A stretch of 64,000 nt of DNA, taken from assembly GCF_005930495.1 (NCBI RefSeq), contig NZ_SJEX01000005.1, forward strand, positions 62,001 through 126,000, in the 5' to 3' direction. Under the pieces are notes generated by a model. It was not told the origin of the DNA and made no database searches. It was given only the letters and a program-made list of their open reading frames with translations. Positions within the stretch are counted from its first letter, which is position 1, and each line of letters starts with the position of its first letter. Positions 42,896 through 52,092 of the stretch are shown here, one piece after another. Made by a program: the position numbers and the translations under genes. Origin of the DNA: Modestobacter excelsi. Its GTDB lineage: Bacteria; Actinomycetota; Actinomycetes; Mycobacteriales; Geodermatophilaceae.

Positions 42896-45800
42896 GTGGC
42901 CGACCTCCATCGCCTGCTGATCGCCAACCGCGGGGAGATCGCCGTCCGCATCGCCCGGGCGGCGGCGGCGGAGGGCATGCAGTCAGTCGCCGTCGCGGCC
43001 GGCGACGAGCCGGGGGCGCCGCACCTGGTCGCGGCCGACGCCACGTACGCCCTCCCCGGCACCCGCCCGGCCGGCTACCTCGACGTGGCCGCGATCGTGC
43101 AGGCCGCGACCGCCACCGGCTGCGACCTGCTGCACCCCGGCTACGGGTTCCTCTCCGAGAACCCCGACCTCGCCGCTGCCTGCGCCACGGCCGGCGTCAC
43201 CTTCGTCGGCCCGCTGCCCGGCACCCTCGACCTCTTCGGCGACAAGGTCCTCGCCCGGGCCCTCGCGGAGACCGCGGACGTCCCGGTGCTCCGCGGCACC
43301 AGGGCCGGCGTTGACGCGGCCGCCGTCGCCGACCTCCTGGACGACACCGGCGCCGTGATGCTCAAGGCCCGCGCGGGCGGGGGAGGACGCGGTACCCGGG
43401 TGCTGCGCCGTGGTGACGACGTCAAGGCCGGGCTGCAACGTGCCTCCTCGGAGGCGCTGGCCGCCTTCGGCGACAGCGCGCTCTTCGCCGAGGTCCTGCT
43501 GGACGGCGCCCGGCACATCGAGGTGCAGGTCCTCGGGGACGCCGACGGCTCGGTGACCGCACTCGGCGACCGGGACTGCTCACTGCAGCGGAACCGGCAG
43601 AAGCTGGTCGAGATCGCGCCCGCCGACGGGCTGTCCGCCGACCTCCGCGGCCAGCTGCACCGTGCCGCGACCACTCTGGCCCGCGAGGCCGGCCTGGTCG
43701 GTCTTGCCACCGTCGAGTTCCTGGTCGCCGGCGACACCTACGTGTTCCTCGAGTGCAACCCCCGCCTGCAGGTCGAGCACACCGTCACCGAGGAGACCCT
43801 CGGGCTCGACCTCGTCCGGCTCCAGCTCCGGGTGGCCACTGGCGCCACCCTCGCCGACCTGGGCCTCCTCGACGGCCCGCCCCGCCCGCTCGGCTGGGCC
43901 GTCCAGGCCCGGGTAAACGCCGAGAGCGGCGGCACGATCACCGCGCTGGGCCTTCCTGGCGGCCCCGGTGTGCGGGTCGACACCGCGGCCCGCGTCGGCA
44001 CCGAGCAGGGCCTGCGCTACGACCCGCTGCTGGCGAAGGTCGTCGTGCACGACCGGTCCGGCGACCTCGCCGACGCGCTCCGGCACGCCGGCCGGGCGCT
44101 GGCCGAGGTCGACGTCTGCGGCGTCGCCACCAACACGGCCTTCCTCCGCGCGCTGCTCGCCGACCCCGACGTCCTCGCCGGCCGGACCACCACCACTTTC
44201 GTCGACGAGCACGTCGCCGAGCTGGTCGCCGCCGCGGAGCAACACGAACCAGACGCCGCTGACGCCGTTCACCTTCCGCGCGGAAAGCCAGGAGAAGCGG
44301 TGGAGCAGGGGGAGGACGGGCTGCTCGCCCCGGTGCCCGGCACCGTCGTCGCGATCGAGGCCCCGGCCGGGACGACGGTGGAGCCCGGCGGCACGGTCGT
44401 CGTCCTCGAGGCGATGAAGATGGAGCACGTCGTCGCCCTGCCCGCCGGCGGCACCGTCCGCCGGCTCGCCGTCCGACCCGGGGACACCGTCCGGCAGGGG
44501 CAGCTGCTCGCCACCGTCGAGCACGGCGAGGCGGAGGAGCAGGACGCGGCCGAGGTCCAGGACCTCGACGCCGAGCGACCCGACCTCGCCGAGGTCCGGC
44601 GGCGGCACGAGCAGGGGCTCGACGAGCACCGGACCGAGGCGGTCCGGCGCCGGCACGCCGCGGGCCGCCGGACGGCACGGGAGAACCTGGCCGATCTCGT
44701 CGACGAGGGCAGCTTCCTCGAGTACGGCCCGCTCGTCTTCGCCGCCCAGGAGCGCCGCCGGAGCACGGAGGAGCTCCAGGAGCGGACACCGGCCGACGGC
44801 GTCATCGGTGGGCTCGCCGACATCAACGGCGACCGGGTCGGCAGCGAGCGCAGCGCGGCGGTCGTCGTGTCTTACGACTACACGGTGCTCGCCGGCACCC
44901 AGGGCATGCGCGGCCACCTGAAGAAGGACCGGCTGTTCGAGCTCGCCGAGAAGCGCCGGCTGCCCGTCGTCCTGTTCGCCGAGGGCGGGGGTGGGCGACC
45001 CGGTGACGTCGACCTGCCCACCGTCTCCGCGCTCGACACCGCGGCGTTCGCGCTGTTCGGCAAGCTGTCCGGCCTGGTGCCGCTGGTCGGGATCGCGTCG
45101 GGGCGCTGCTTCGCCGGCAACGCCGCGCTGCTGGGCACCTGCGACGTCGTCATCGCCACCGAGGACGCCAACATCGGCATGGGCGGCCCGGCCATGATCG
45201 AGGGCGGCGGGCTCGGCGTCGTCGCCCCCGAGGACATCGGCCCGATCGACGTCCAGCACGCCAACGGCGTCGTGGACATCCGGGTCGCCGACGACGCGGC
45301 CGCGGTGGCGGCGGCACGCCAGTACCTCGGCTACTTCCAGGGTCCCGTCGACGGGTGGAGTGCCCCCGACCAGCGGCTGCTGCGCCACCTGGTCCCGGAG
45401 AACCGCAAGCGGGTCTACGACGTGCGCGCGGTCCTGCACGTCCTCGCCGACGAGGGGTCGGTGCTCGAGCTGCGCGACGGCTGGGGCACCGGCATGGTCA
45501 CCGCCCTCGCCCGGGTCGAGGGCGCGCCGGTCGGCGTGATCGCCAACGTGCCGACCCACCTCGGCGGCGCGATCGACGCCGACGCCGCGGACAAGGCAGC
45601 CCGCTTCCTGCAGCTGTGCGATGCACACCGGCTGCCGGTCGTCTCCCTCTGCGACACCCCCGGCTTCATGGTCGGCCCGGAGTCGGAGAAGACGGCGACC
45701 GTGCGGCACTTCTCCCGGCTGTTCGTCACCGGCGCGAACCTGTCGGTGCCGATGGGCACGGTCGTCGTCCGCAAGGCCTACGGACTCGGCGCGCAGGCGA

Positions 45801-46129
45801 TGGCCGGCGGCAGCATGAAGGTGCCGCGGTTCGCCGTCGGCTGGCCGACCAGCGAGTTCGGGCCGATGGGCCTGGAGGGCGCGGTCCGGCTCGGCACGCG
45901 GCGCGAACTGGAGTCGATCGCGGACGACGCCGAGCGCGAGGCCGCCTACTCGGCCGCGGTCGCCGCCGCCTACGCCAACGGCACCGGCCTCAACGTCGCC
46001 GCCCACTGGGAGATCGACGACGTCATCGACCCCGCGGACACCCGCCGCTGGATCGCCACCCTGACCCGGGAGGTCGCGGCGACACCCCGCCCGGCCGGCC
46101 GGGTGCGCTCGAACATCGACACCTGGTGA
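42896..46129 (+). CDS. single-chain biotin-dependent acyl-CoA carboxylase
   Basis: 1077 residues from GTG 42896 (ATG 42863 in frame; the N-terminus VADLHRLLIANRGEIAVRIA favours the GTG). Residues 1-450 are biotin carboxylase: LIANRGEIAVRIA, RAGGGGRGTRVL, FLECNPRLQVEHTVTE. A biotin carrier domain follows, with EAMKMEH and biotin Lys at K508. Residues 560-1077 are an acyl-CoA carboxyltransferase (SERSAAVVVSYDYTVLAGTQG, VVSLCDTPGFMVGPESEKT). All three activities on one chain is a less common layout, known for some long-chain acyl-CoA carboxylases. It lies upstream of an acyl-CoA synthetase gene, which could supply the acyl-CoA. Substrate not determined. Confidence 0.88.
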   Translation: MADLHRLLIANRGEIAVRIARAAAAEGMQSVAVAAGDEPGAPHLVAADATYALPGTRPAGYLDVAAIVQAATATGCDLLHPGYGFLSENPDLAAACATAGVTFVGPLPGTLDLFGDKVLARALAETADVPVLRGTRAGVDAAAVADLLDDTGAVMLKARAGGGGRGTRVLRRGDDVKAGLQRASSEALAAFGDSALFAEVLLDGARHIEVQVLGDADGSVTALGDRDCSLQRNRQKLVEIAPADGLSADLRGQLHRAATTLAREAGLVGLATVEFLVAGDTYVFLECNPRLQVEHTVTEETLGLDLVRLQLRVATGATLADLGLLDGPPRPLGWAVQARVNAESGGTITALGLPGGPGVRVDTAARVGTEQGLRYDPLLAKVVVHDRSGDLADALRHAGRALAEVDVCGVATNTAFLRALLADPDVLAGRTTTTFVDEHVAELVAAAEQHEPDAADAVHLPRGKPGEAVEQGEDGLLAPVPGTVVAIEAPAGTTVEPGGTVVVLEAMKMEHVVALPAGGTVRRLAVRPGDTVRQGQLLATVEHGEAEEQDAAEVQDLDAERPDLAEVRRRHEQGLDEHRTEAVRRRHAAGRRTARENLADLVDEGSFLEYGPLVFAAQERRRSTEELQERTPADGVIGGLADINGDRVGSERSAAVVVSYDYTVLAGTQGMRGHLKKDRLFELAEKRRLPVVLFAEGGGGRPGDVDLPTVSALDTAAFALFGKLSGLVPLVGIASGRCFAGNAALLGTCDVVIATEDANIGMGGPAMIEGGGLGVVAPEDIGPIDVQHANGVVDIRVADDAAAVAAARQYLGYFQGPVDGWSAPDQRLLRHLVPENRKRVYDVRAVLHVLADEGSVLELRDGWGTGMVTALARVEGAPVGVIANVPTHLGGAIDADAADKAARFLQLCDAHRLPVVSLCDTPGFMVGPESEKTATVRHFSRLFVTGANLSVPMGTVVVRKAYGLGAQAMAGGSMKVPRFAVGWPTSEFGPMGLEGAVRLGTRRELESIADDAEREAAYSAAVAAAYANGTGLNVAAHWEIDDVIDPADTRRWIATLTREVAATPRPAGRVRSNIDTW

Positions 46130-46158
46130 GAGCTGCGGGCCGGTGCCAGGCTGCATCC

Positions 46159-46404
46159 ATGCCAGTGCCGATCACCATCCGCGGTGTTCCGGATGAGACG
46201 CGGGACGAGTTGGCGGCGCGGGCCGCCCGGGCGGGGCAGTCCCTGCAGGCGTACGTGCGGGGACAGCTGACCGCGTTGGCCCAGCGACCGAGTCCCGACG
46301 ATCTGTGGGACCGCGTGCAGCGCCGAGTGCAGGGGACGGGGTCCCAGCTTCCGGCAGAGGTCGTCCTCGAACTGCGGAGGGGCAGCCGTGACCGTCCTCA
46401 GTGA
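46159..46404 (+). CDS. ribbon-helix-helix (VapB/FitA-like) protein, no toxin beside it
   Basis: 81 residues from ATG 46159. The sequence VPITIRGVPDETRDELAARA followed by GQSLQAYVRGQL is a FitA/VapB-type ribbon-helix-helix antitoxin start; the tail (PSPDDLWDRVQRRVQ) would bind a PIN toxin. No PIN gene follows: the 3' end overlaps the GTG of the acyl-CoA synthetase by 17 bases in another frame. It may be an orphan antitoxin recruited as a local repressor, or its toxin may have been lost. Confidence 0.75.
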   Translation: MPVPITIRGVPDETRDELAARAARAGQSLQAYVRGQLTALAQRPSPDDLWDRVQRRVQGTGSQLPAEVVLELRRGSRDRPQ

Positions 46405-48025
46405 CCGGTTCCGCGCCGACATCGACGGGCACATCGCCGACCTGCACGAGCGCCGTGCAAAGATCTGGCCGGCCGACGTCCCGAGGGAGGTGCGGTACCC
46501 GCTCGACGAGGTGCCGCTGACGGCGCACCTGCGGCACTGGGCTCGTGAGCGTGGCGACCGGGCGGCGTTCGTCCTCGGCGACCGGACGCTCAGCTACGCC
46601 GAGCTCGACCGGCAGAGCGACCGGCTCGCCGCGCACCTCGTCGCCGGCGGGGTGCGCCCCGGCGACCGGGTCGCCGTGTTCATGGGCAACAGCCTGGAGT
46701 TCGTGCTCGCCTTCCATGCCGTGCTGAAGGCCGGCGCGGTGCACGTACCGGTCAACCCGATGTTCCGCGGCGAGGAGGTGCGCTACGAGCTCACCGACAC
46801 CGGCGCGCAGGTCGCGTTCGTCGCCACGGCACTCCGGAACGCGTTCGACTCCGGCCGTACCGACGCCGTTCGCACCGTCATCGACGAGGCGGGGATCGCC
46901 GGCGTCGTCGGCCGGGAGGCGCAGGCACCCGTGGGCGACGGCGACCTGGACGCCCTCGCCGCGCTGAACTACACCGGCGGGACGACGGGGCTGCCCAAGG
47001 GCTGCGAGCACACCCAGCGGCACATGCTCTACACCGCCGCAAGCTCGCTGACCGCGATGGGCACCCCGGCCGACGACGTCTCGCTGGTGTTCCTGCCGAT
47101 CTTCTGGATCGCCGGGGAGGACGCCGCGCTGCTGCTGCCGCTGGTCAACGGGTCGACCTGCGTGCTCATGCCGCGCTGGGACGTCGCCGAGGCCCTCGAC
47201 CTCATCGAGGCGCACCGGGTCACCACCCTGGTCGCCCCGGTCGACTCCTGGATCCCACTGCTGGACCGGGCGGAGGCCGAGAGCCGGAACCTCTCGAGTC
47301 TGCGCGTCCCGCTGGCCGTCTCGTTCGTCACCAAGCTCGACGCGACGCTGCGGGGGCGGTTCACGAAGGTGACCGGCTCACCCGGGGTGCTGCGCGAGGC
47401 GGCGTTCGGGATGACCGAGACGCACACGATGGACACCTTCACCGGCGGCCTGGCCGACCGGGACCTCGCCGGGCGGCCGATCTTCTGCGGGCTGCCGGTG
47501 CCCGGCACCGACATCGTCATCGTCGACCGGGAGACCGGCGACCTGCTGCCGGTGGGGGAGGAGGGCGAGATCGCGGTGCGGTCGCCGTCCCTGCTCTCTG
47601 CCTACTGGGGCCGGCCCGACGCCACCGCCGACGTGCTGCAGGACGGCTGGCTGCTCACCGGCGACAGCGGCCAGCTCGACGAGACCGGGTGCCTGAGCTA
47701 CCTGGGCCGGCGCAAGGAGATGGTCAAGGTCAACGGGATGAGCGTCTTCCCGACCGAGGTGGAGTTCCTGCTCGGCCGGCACCCGCGGATCGCCGGTACT
47801 GGGGTGCTCGGCGTCCCCGACCCGACGACCGGCGAGCGGGCGGTCGCCTTCGTGATGCTGGCTCCCGGCGCGACCGACACCGCCGACGACGTGGTCGCCT
47901 GGTGCCGGGAGAACATGGCGCCGTACAAGGTGCCCGAGGTCCGGCTGGTCGACAGCCTGCCGCTGACCGCCACCGGCAAGGTGGTCAAGCGGGAGCTGGC
48001 GGACCGGCTCGACCTGCCGGCCTGA
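46388..48025 (+). CDS. AMP-binding acyl-CoA synthetase family enzyme
   Basis: 545 residues from GTG 46388, with GGAGGGG upstream. The ATP loop is LNYTGGTTGLPKGCEHT; further motifs are REAAFGMTETHTMDTFTGG, the hinge GWLLTGDSG, YLGRRKEMVKVNGMSVFP, and the catalytic Lys in PLTATGKVVKREL. This is a class I adenylate-forming enzyme that would activate a carboxylic acid to its acyl-CoA. The opening (DRFRADIDGHIADLHERRAK) is unlike short-chain acetyl-CoA synthetases. It overlaps the ribbon-helix-helix gene and lies downstream of the acyl-CoA carboxylase, so activation followed by carboxylation of the same acid is plausible. Substrate unknown. Confidence 0.85.
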   Translation: MTVLSDRFRADIDGHIADLHERRAKIWPADVPREVRYPLDEVPLTAHLRHWARERGDRAAFVLGDRTLSYAELDRQSDRLAAHLVAGGVRPGDRVAVFMGNSLEFVLAFHAVLKAGAVHVPVNPMFRGEEVRYELTDTGAQVAFVATALRNAFDSGRTDAVRTVIDEAGIAGVVGREAQAPVGDGDLDALAALNYTGGTTGLPKGCEHTQRHMLYTAASSLTAMGTPADDVSLVFLPIFWIAGEDAALLLPLVNGSTCVLMPRWDVAEALDLIEAHRVTTLVAPVDSWIPLLDRAEAESRNLSSLRVPLAVSFVTKLDATLRGRFTKVTGSPGVLREAAFGMTETHTMDTFTGGLADRDLAGRPIFCGLPVPGTDIVIVDRETGDLLPVGEEGEIAVRSPSLLSAYWGRPDATADVLQDGWLLTGDSGQLDETGCLSYLGRRKEMVKVNGMSVFPTEVEFLLGRHPRIAGTGVLGVPDPTTGERAVAFVMLAPGATDTADDVVAWCRENMAPYKVPEVRLVDSLPLTATGKVVKRELADRLDLPA

Positions 48026-48142
48026 CCCGCCCTGCGCCCGATGGAGCATCGGTAGACGGCGAGATTGTGACGAGCGTCGGTACCCAGATGTGACGAGGTC
48101 TGTCCACCTGCGTAACGAGTTCGACCCACGCGCCGTGGCACT

Positions 48143-50869
48143 GTGGAGGTCGTGTCTTCCGCAGTGCCCGGCGCCTCCGCTCCCGGCGTCACCCCACCGC
48201 CCGGTCCTCAGGACACCACCGCACCTCGCAGCGCCGAGCACGCCCGGCTGGCCGAGTCCGCCGACATGGCCTCGCCCTGGCGGAAGTGGGGCCCGTACCT
48301 GGCCGGCCGGCAGTGGGGGACCGTCCGCGAGGACTACTCCGAGTCCGGTGACGCCTGGGCCTCCTTCCCGTTCGACCACGCCGTCGCCCGCACCTACCGC
48401 TGGGGCGAGGACGGCCTGGGCGGCATCTGCGACCGCTACGGCTTCCTGAACATCGGCGTCGCCGTCTGGAACGGCAAGGACCCGGTCCTCAAGGAGCGGC
48501 TGTTCGGCCTGACCAACGGCGAGGGCAACCACGGCGAGGACGCCAAGGAGCACTGGTGGGCCGTCGACGGCACGCCGACGCACTCCTGGATGCAGTGGCT
48601 CTACCGCTATCCGCAGGCCGAGTACCCCTACGCGCAGCTGCGCGAGGAGAACGCCAAGCGGTCCCGGCTCGAGCGCGAGTACGAGCTCAGCGACACCGGC
48701 GTCCTGGACGAGGACCGCTTCTTCGACGTCCAGCTGACCTACGCCAAGGCCGGCCCGGACGACGTCTGCATCACCGTCACCGCCACCAACCACGGCCCCG
48801 ACCCCGCGCCGCTGCACCTGCTGCCGCAGGTCTGGTTCCGCAACACCTGGTCCTGGGGCCTCGACGACCGCAAGCCCACCCTGACCTACACCCCGGACGC
48901 CGACGTCCCCACGGTCGTCGCCGAGCACGGTTACCTCGGCCGCTGGGTGCTCGCCGCCGACGGCGGCCCCGAGGTGCTGGCGTGCGACAACGAGACCAAC
49001 GCCGTCGCCCTGTTCGGCGCGCAGAGCAACTCGAGCGAGTACCCGAAGGACGGCATCAACCGCCGCGTCGTCCACGAGGACAAGTCCGGGGTCAACCCCG
49101 ACGTGACCGGTACCAAGGCCGCGTTCTGGTACCAGTGGGACGCCGTCGAGCCGGGCGAGACGGTCACCGTGAAGCTGCGGCTGCGGCAGGAGGACGCCGA
49201 CTCGCAGATGTTCGGCGCGCAGTTCGACGAGGTCCTCGGCCTGCGGAAGACCGAGGCCGACGAGTTCTACGCGAACGTCGTCCACGCCGACCTCTCGGAC
49301 GACGACCGACACGTGGCCCGCCGCGCCTACGCCGGCCTGCTGTGGACCAAGCAGCTGTACCGCTTCGACGTCGCCCGCTGGCTGGACGGTGACCCCGACG
49401 TCCCCGCGCCGGGGGCACGCCGGGCGAAGGGGCGGCGGAACACCAGCTGGCGCCACCTGTCGCTGGCCGACGTCATCTCGATGCCCGACGAGTGGGAGTA
49501 CCCGTGGTTCGCCGCGTGGGACACCGCCTTCCACACCATCCCGCTGGCGCACGTGGACCCCGACTTCGCCAAGGAACAGCTGGTGCTGATGTGCCGCGAG
49601 TGGGCGATGCACCCCAACGGCCAGCTGCCCGCCTACGAGTGGGCGTTCGGTGACGTCAACCCGCCGGTGCACGCGTGGGCCGCGTGGCACGTGTACCGGA
49701 TCGACGGTTACCGCGACCAGCAGTTCCTCATCCGGGTGTTCACCAAGCTGCTGATGAACTTCTCCTGGTGGGTCAACCGGAAGGACGCCGACGGCTCGAA
49801 CGTCTTCGAGGGCGGCTTCCTCGGGATGGACAACATCGCGCTGTTCGACCGCTCCGCGCCGCTGCCCCCGGGCTACCGGCTGGAGCAATCCGACGCGACC
49901 AGCTGGATGGCGTTCTACTGCCAGCAGATGCTGAAGATCGCCCTCGAGCTGTCCCGGTTCGACCAGGCGTGGGACGGTACCGTCACCAAGTTCTTCGAGC
50001 ACTTCCTCGCCATCGCCGAGGCGATGAACGCCTTCGGCTCGCACGAGGTGTCGCTGTGGGACGAGGACGACGGCTTCTTCTACGACGTCCTGGTCGCACC
50101 CGACGGCTCGCCGGAGCCGCTGCGGGTGCGCTCGATGGTCGGCCTGCTGCCGATCCTGGGGACGACAGAGATCCCGGCCTGGGTGACCGAGCGGCTGCCG
50201 GACGTCGCCGACCGGGTGCGCTGGCTGCAGAAGCGCCGGCCGGAGCTGATGGGCCCGCTGACCACCCGCCGGGCACCCGAGGGCCGCAAGATGCTGCTGT
50301 CGCTGGTGGACAAGAAGCGGCTGAAGCGGATCCTGCAGCGGATGTTCGACGAGGCGGAGTTCCTGTCCCCGTTCGGCGTCCGGTCGCTGTCGAAGTCGAC
50401 CGGGCAGGTGTTCGCCAACGTGGGCGGGCGGGACGTGTCGATCGAGTACGAGCCGGGGGAGTCGCGCACCGGCCTGTTCGGCGGCAACTCGAACTGGCGC
50501 GGGCCGGTCTGGTTCCCGGTCAACGTGCTGCTCGCGGACAAGCTGCGCACGCTGGGCCGGCACTACGGCGACTCGTTCACCATCGAGCTGCCGACCGGGT
50601 CGGGGAACCACTGCACCCTGGTGGACGCCGCCGACCTGATCGACAACTCGCTGACCGCGCTGTTCCGGCCGGTCGACGGCAAGCGCCCGGCGGACGGCGA
50701 CCGGATCGAGTCCAGCGACTCGCCGCTGTGGCGCGAGCACCCGACGTTCAGCGAGTTCTTCGACGGCGACACCGGCGAGGGCCTGGGCGCCACCCACCAG
50801 ACCGGCTGGACGGCGCTGGTCGCCCACCTGCTCAACCCGCGGCTGCCACCCGACCCCCGCTGGGTCTGA
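48143..50869 (+). CDS. MGH1-like (GH63-type) glycoside hydrolase
   Basis: 908 residues if the GTG at about 48143 is used; later GTG or ATG starts are possible, for example the Met of MASPWRKWGPYLAGRQ. The protein has an N-terminal beta-sandwich part (VWFRNTWSWGLDDRKPTL) and a C-terminal (alpha/alpha)6 barrel rich in aromatic residues: EWEYPWFAAWDTAFHTIPL, HPNGQLPAYEWAFGDVNPP, FFGGNSNWRGPVWFPVNVL-like sequence and THQTGWTALVAHLL. No signal peptide is seen, so it is probably cytoplasmic and acts on glucosides such as trehalose- or mannosylglycerate-type compounds; the exact substrate is not evident. It is 117 bases downstream of the acyl-CoA synthetase and separate in function. Confidence 0.82.
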   Translation: MEVVSSAVPGASAPGVTPPPGPQDTTAPRSAEHARLAESADMASPWRKWGPYLAGRQWGTVREDYSESGDAWASFPFDHAVARTYRWGEDGLGGICDRYGFLNIGVAVWNGKDPVLKERLFGLTNGEGNHGEDAKEHWWAVDGTPTHSWMQWLYRYPQAEYPYAQLREENAKRSRLEREYELSDTGVLDEDRFFDVQLTYAKAGPDDVCITVTATNHGPDPAPLHLLPQVWFRNTWSWGLDDRKPTLTYTPDADVPTVVAEHGYLGRWVLAADGGPEVLACDNETNAVALFGAQSNSSEYPKDGINRRVVHEDKSGVNPDVTGTKAAFWYQWDAVEPGETVTVKLRLRQEDADSQMFGAQFDEVLGLRKTEADEFYANVVHADLSDDDRHVARRAYAGLLWTKQLYRFDVARWLDGDPDVPAPGARRAKGRRNTSWRHLSLADVISMPDEWEYPWFAAWDTAFHTIPLAHVDPDFAKEQLVLMCREWAMHPNGQLPAYEWAFGDVNPPVHAWAAWHVYRIDGYRDQQFLIRVFTKLLMNFSWWVNRKDADGSNVFEGGFLGMDNIALFDRSAPLPPGYRLEQSDATSWMAFYCQQMLKIALELSRFDQAWDGTVTKFFEHFLAIAEAMNAFGSHEVSLWDEDDGFFYDVLVAPDGSPEPLRVRSMVGLLPILGTTEIPAWVTERLPDVADRVRWLQKRRPELMGPLTTRRAPEGRKMLLSLVDKKRLKRILQRMFDEAEFLSPFGVRSLSKSTGQVFANVGGRDVSIEYEPGESRTGLFGGNSNWRGPVWFPVNVLLADKLRTLGRHYGDSFTIELPTGSGNHCTLVDAADLIDNSLTALFRPVDGKRPADGDRIESSDSPLWREHPTFSEFFDGDTGEGLGATHQTGWTALVAHLLNPRLPPDPRWV

Positions 50870-50887
50870 CGCTCGACCGCCCGTCGC

Positions 50888-50918
50888 CACAAGCGTGCCT
50901 TTGGCGAGGTGGTGACGG
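50888..50918. repeat. intergenic repeat R1
   Basis: AAGCGTGCCTTTGGCGAGGT, one of three related short sequences in intergenic DNA (others at 55373-55406 and 60861-60896). It lies just after the glycosidase stop and about 140 bases before the ERCC4 gene. Role unknown. Confidence 0.45.
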
Positions 50919-51059
50919 GGGATGGCGCAGCCGCACCGAGGACCTGGGCACGGTCACCTCTGTGTCGGGCCCTCGGGTGCTGCTCGACCGGAGCTACGAC
51001 TGTCCTGGGCCTCCACGTCCCATCCCCGCAGCCGTCCGCGGCTGTGCCAAGGTGGGATC

Positions 51060-52031
51060 GTGGTCGACGACCTCTTGGTGGCCCGCAACCCCGAGCCCGG
51101 CTCGTCCTTGCCCTACGTGATCCGGATCCCGCTGGGTCCGGACGGGATCGTCGTCAAGGCGCGGGAGACCTGGCCCGGTGCCTCCAAGGTCTACTGCCAC
51201 CGCGCCGGGGGCTGGCCCGCCGACGCGGAGATCGTGGAGCGGCACGCGGTGCGGTCATGCAGCCGCCGAGGGCCGGCCATCGACCTCGTGCTGGCGCGCG
51301 CCCGGCAGAACCGGTCGCAGTTCGTGCTGACCCAGGTCCGCGGCCGTCAGGTGATCTTCTGGCAGAGCCCGAGCACGACCAAGCAGGCCCGCCCCCGGGT
51401 AGCACTCCCGACGGCCCGCGCGGCCGGTCAGGTCCTGGAGATCGTCGTCGACTCCGGCGAGAAGTACCCGTGGTCGTTCGGCCACCAGCAGGCCGTCACC
51501 CGCCGCCAGCGGTTGCCGGTCGGCGACTACGCGGTGATGAGGGACGACGCCGTGGTGGCGGCGGTCGAGCGGAAGAGCGTCGGCGACCTGGTCAGCAGCC
51601 TGCTGTCGGGGCGACTCACGTACGCCCTGGCCGACCTCGCCGGTCTGCCCCGCGCGGCCGTGGCGGTCGAGGACCGGTACAGCCGGCTGTTCACCTTCGA
51701 GCACGCCCCCGGAGCGGCTGCTGCGGAGTCGCTGGCCGAGGCCCAGGCGCGGTTCCCCTCGGTGCCGATCGTCTTCTGCGAGACCCGACCCCTGGCGCAG
51801 GAGTGGGCCTACCGTTGGCTCGGTGCCTGCCTGACCGAGCTCGATGCCGCAGCGGGCACGGTCGGGGTCGAGCACACGTTCTCCCCAGGGGGCGCCGTGC
51901 CGGCACCGGCTCCCCGCCCGGCAGTGGTCCGCGAGTGGGCGCGGGAGCGGGGACTGCAGGTCAGCGCCCGTGGGCGGATTCCGCAGGACGTCGTCCACCA
52001 GTACCTGGAGGACACCGGCCTTCCGGGTTGA
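51060..52031 (+). CDS. ERCC4-type nuclease fused to an Lsr2-like DNA-binding domain
   Basis: 323 residues from GTG 51060, with AAGGTGGGA upstream. The N-terminal 120 residues are unassigned. Residues about 125-270 are an ERCC4/XPF nuclease: IVVDSGEKYPWSFG, LPVGDYAVMRDDAV, and the catalytic E170-R-K172...D176. Residues about 288-320 read VREWARERGLQVSARGRIPQ then DVVHQYLED, matching the C-terminal DNA-binding domain of Lsr2, the actinobacterial nucleoid protein that prefers AT-rich (often foreign) DNA. ERCC4 nucleases cut branched or flap DNA. The combination suggests a nuclease steered to AT-rich DNA, by inference. Confidence 0.85.
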   Translation: MVDDLLVARNPEPGSSLPYVIRIPLGPDGIVVKARETWPGASKVYCHRAGGWPADAEIVERHAVRSCSRRGPAIDLVLARARQNRSQFVLTQVRGRQVIFWQSPSTTKQARPRVALPTARAAGQVLEIVVDSGEKYPWSFGHQQAVTRRQRLPVGDYAVMRDDAVVAAVERKSVGDLVSSLLSGRLTYALADLAGLPRAAVAVEDRYSRLFTFEHAPGAAAAESLAEAQARFPSVPIVFCETRPLAQEWAYRWLGACLTELDAAAGTVGVEHTFSPGGAVPAPAPRPAVVREWARERGLQVSARGRIPQDVVHQYLEDTGLPG

Positions 52032-52092
52032 CGACGATGCGGTCCGACGTTCCGGCCTGAACTCAGGCTGACCTGTTGACCGCTTCACCAGG

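Noticed and set aside
43580-46156. An 858-codon minus frame over the carboxylase
   Set aside because: Antisense shadow with no recognisable domain.
47378-50890. A 1170-codon minus-strand open frame over the glycosidase
   Set aside because: Same cause; low-complexity, no ribosome site, the plus-strand gene is clearly real.
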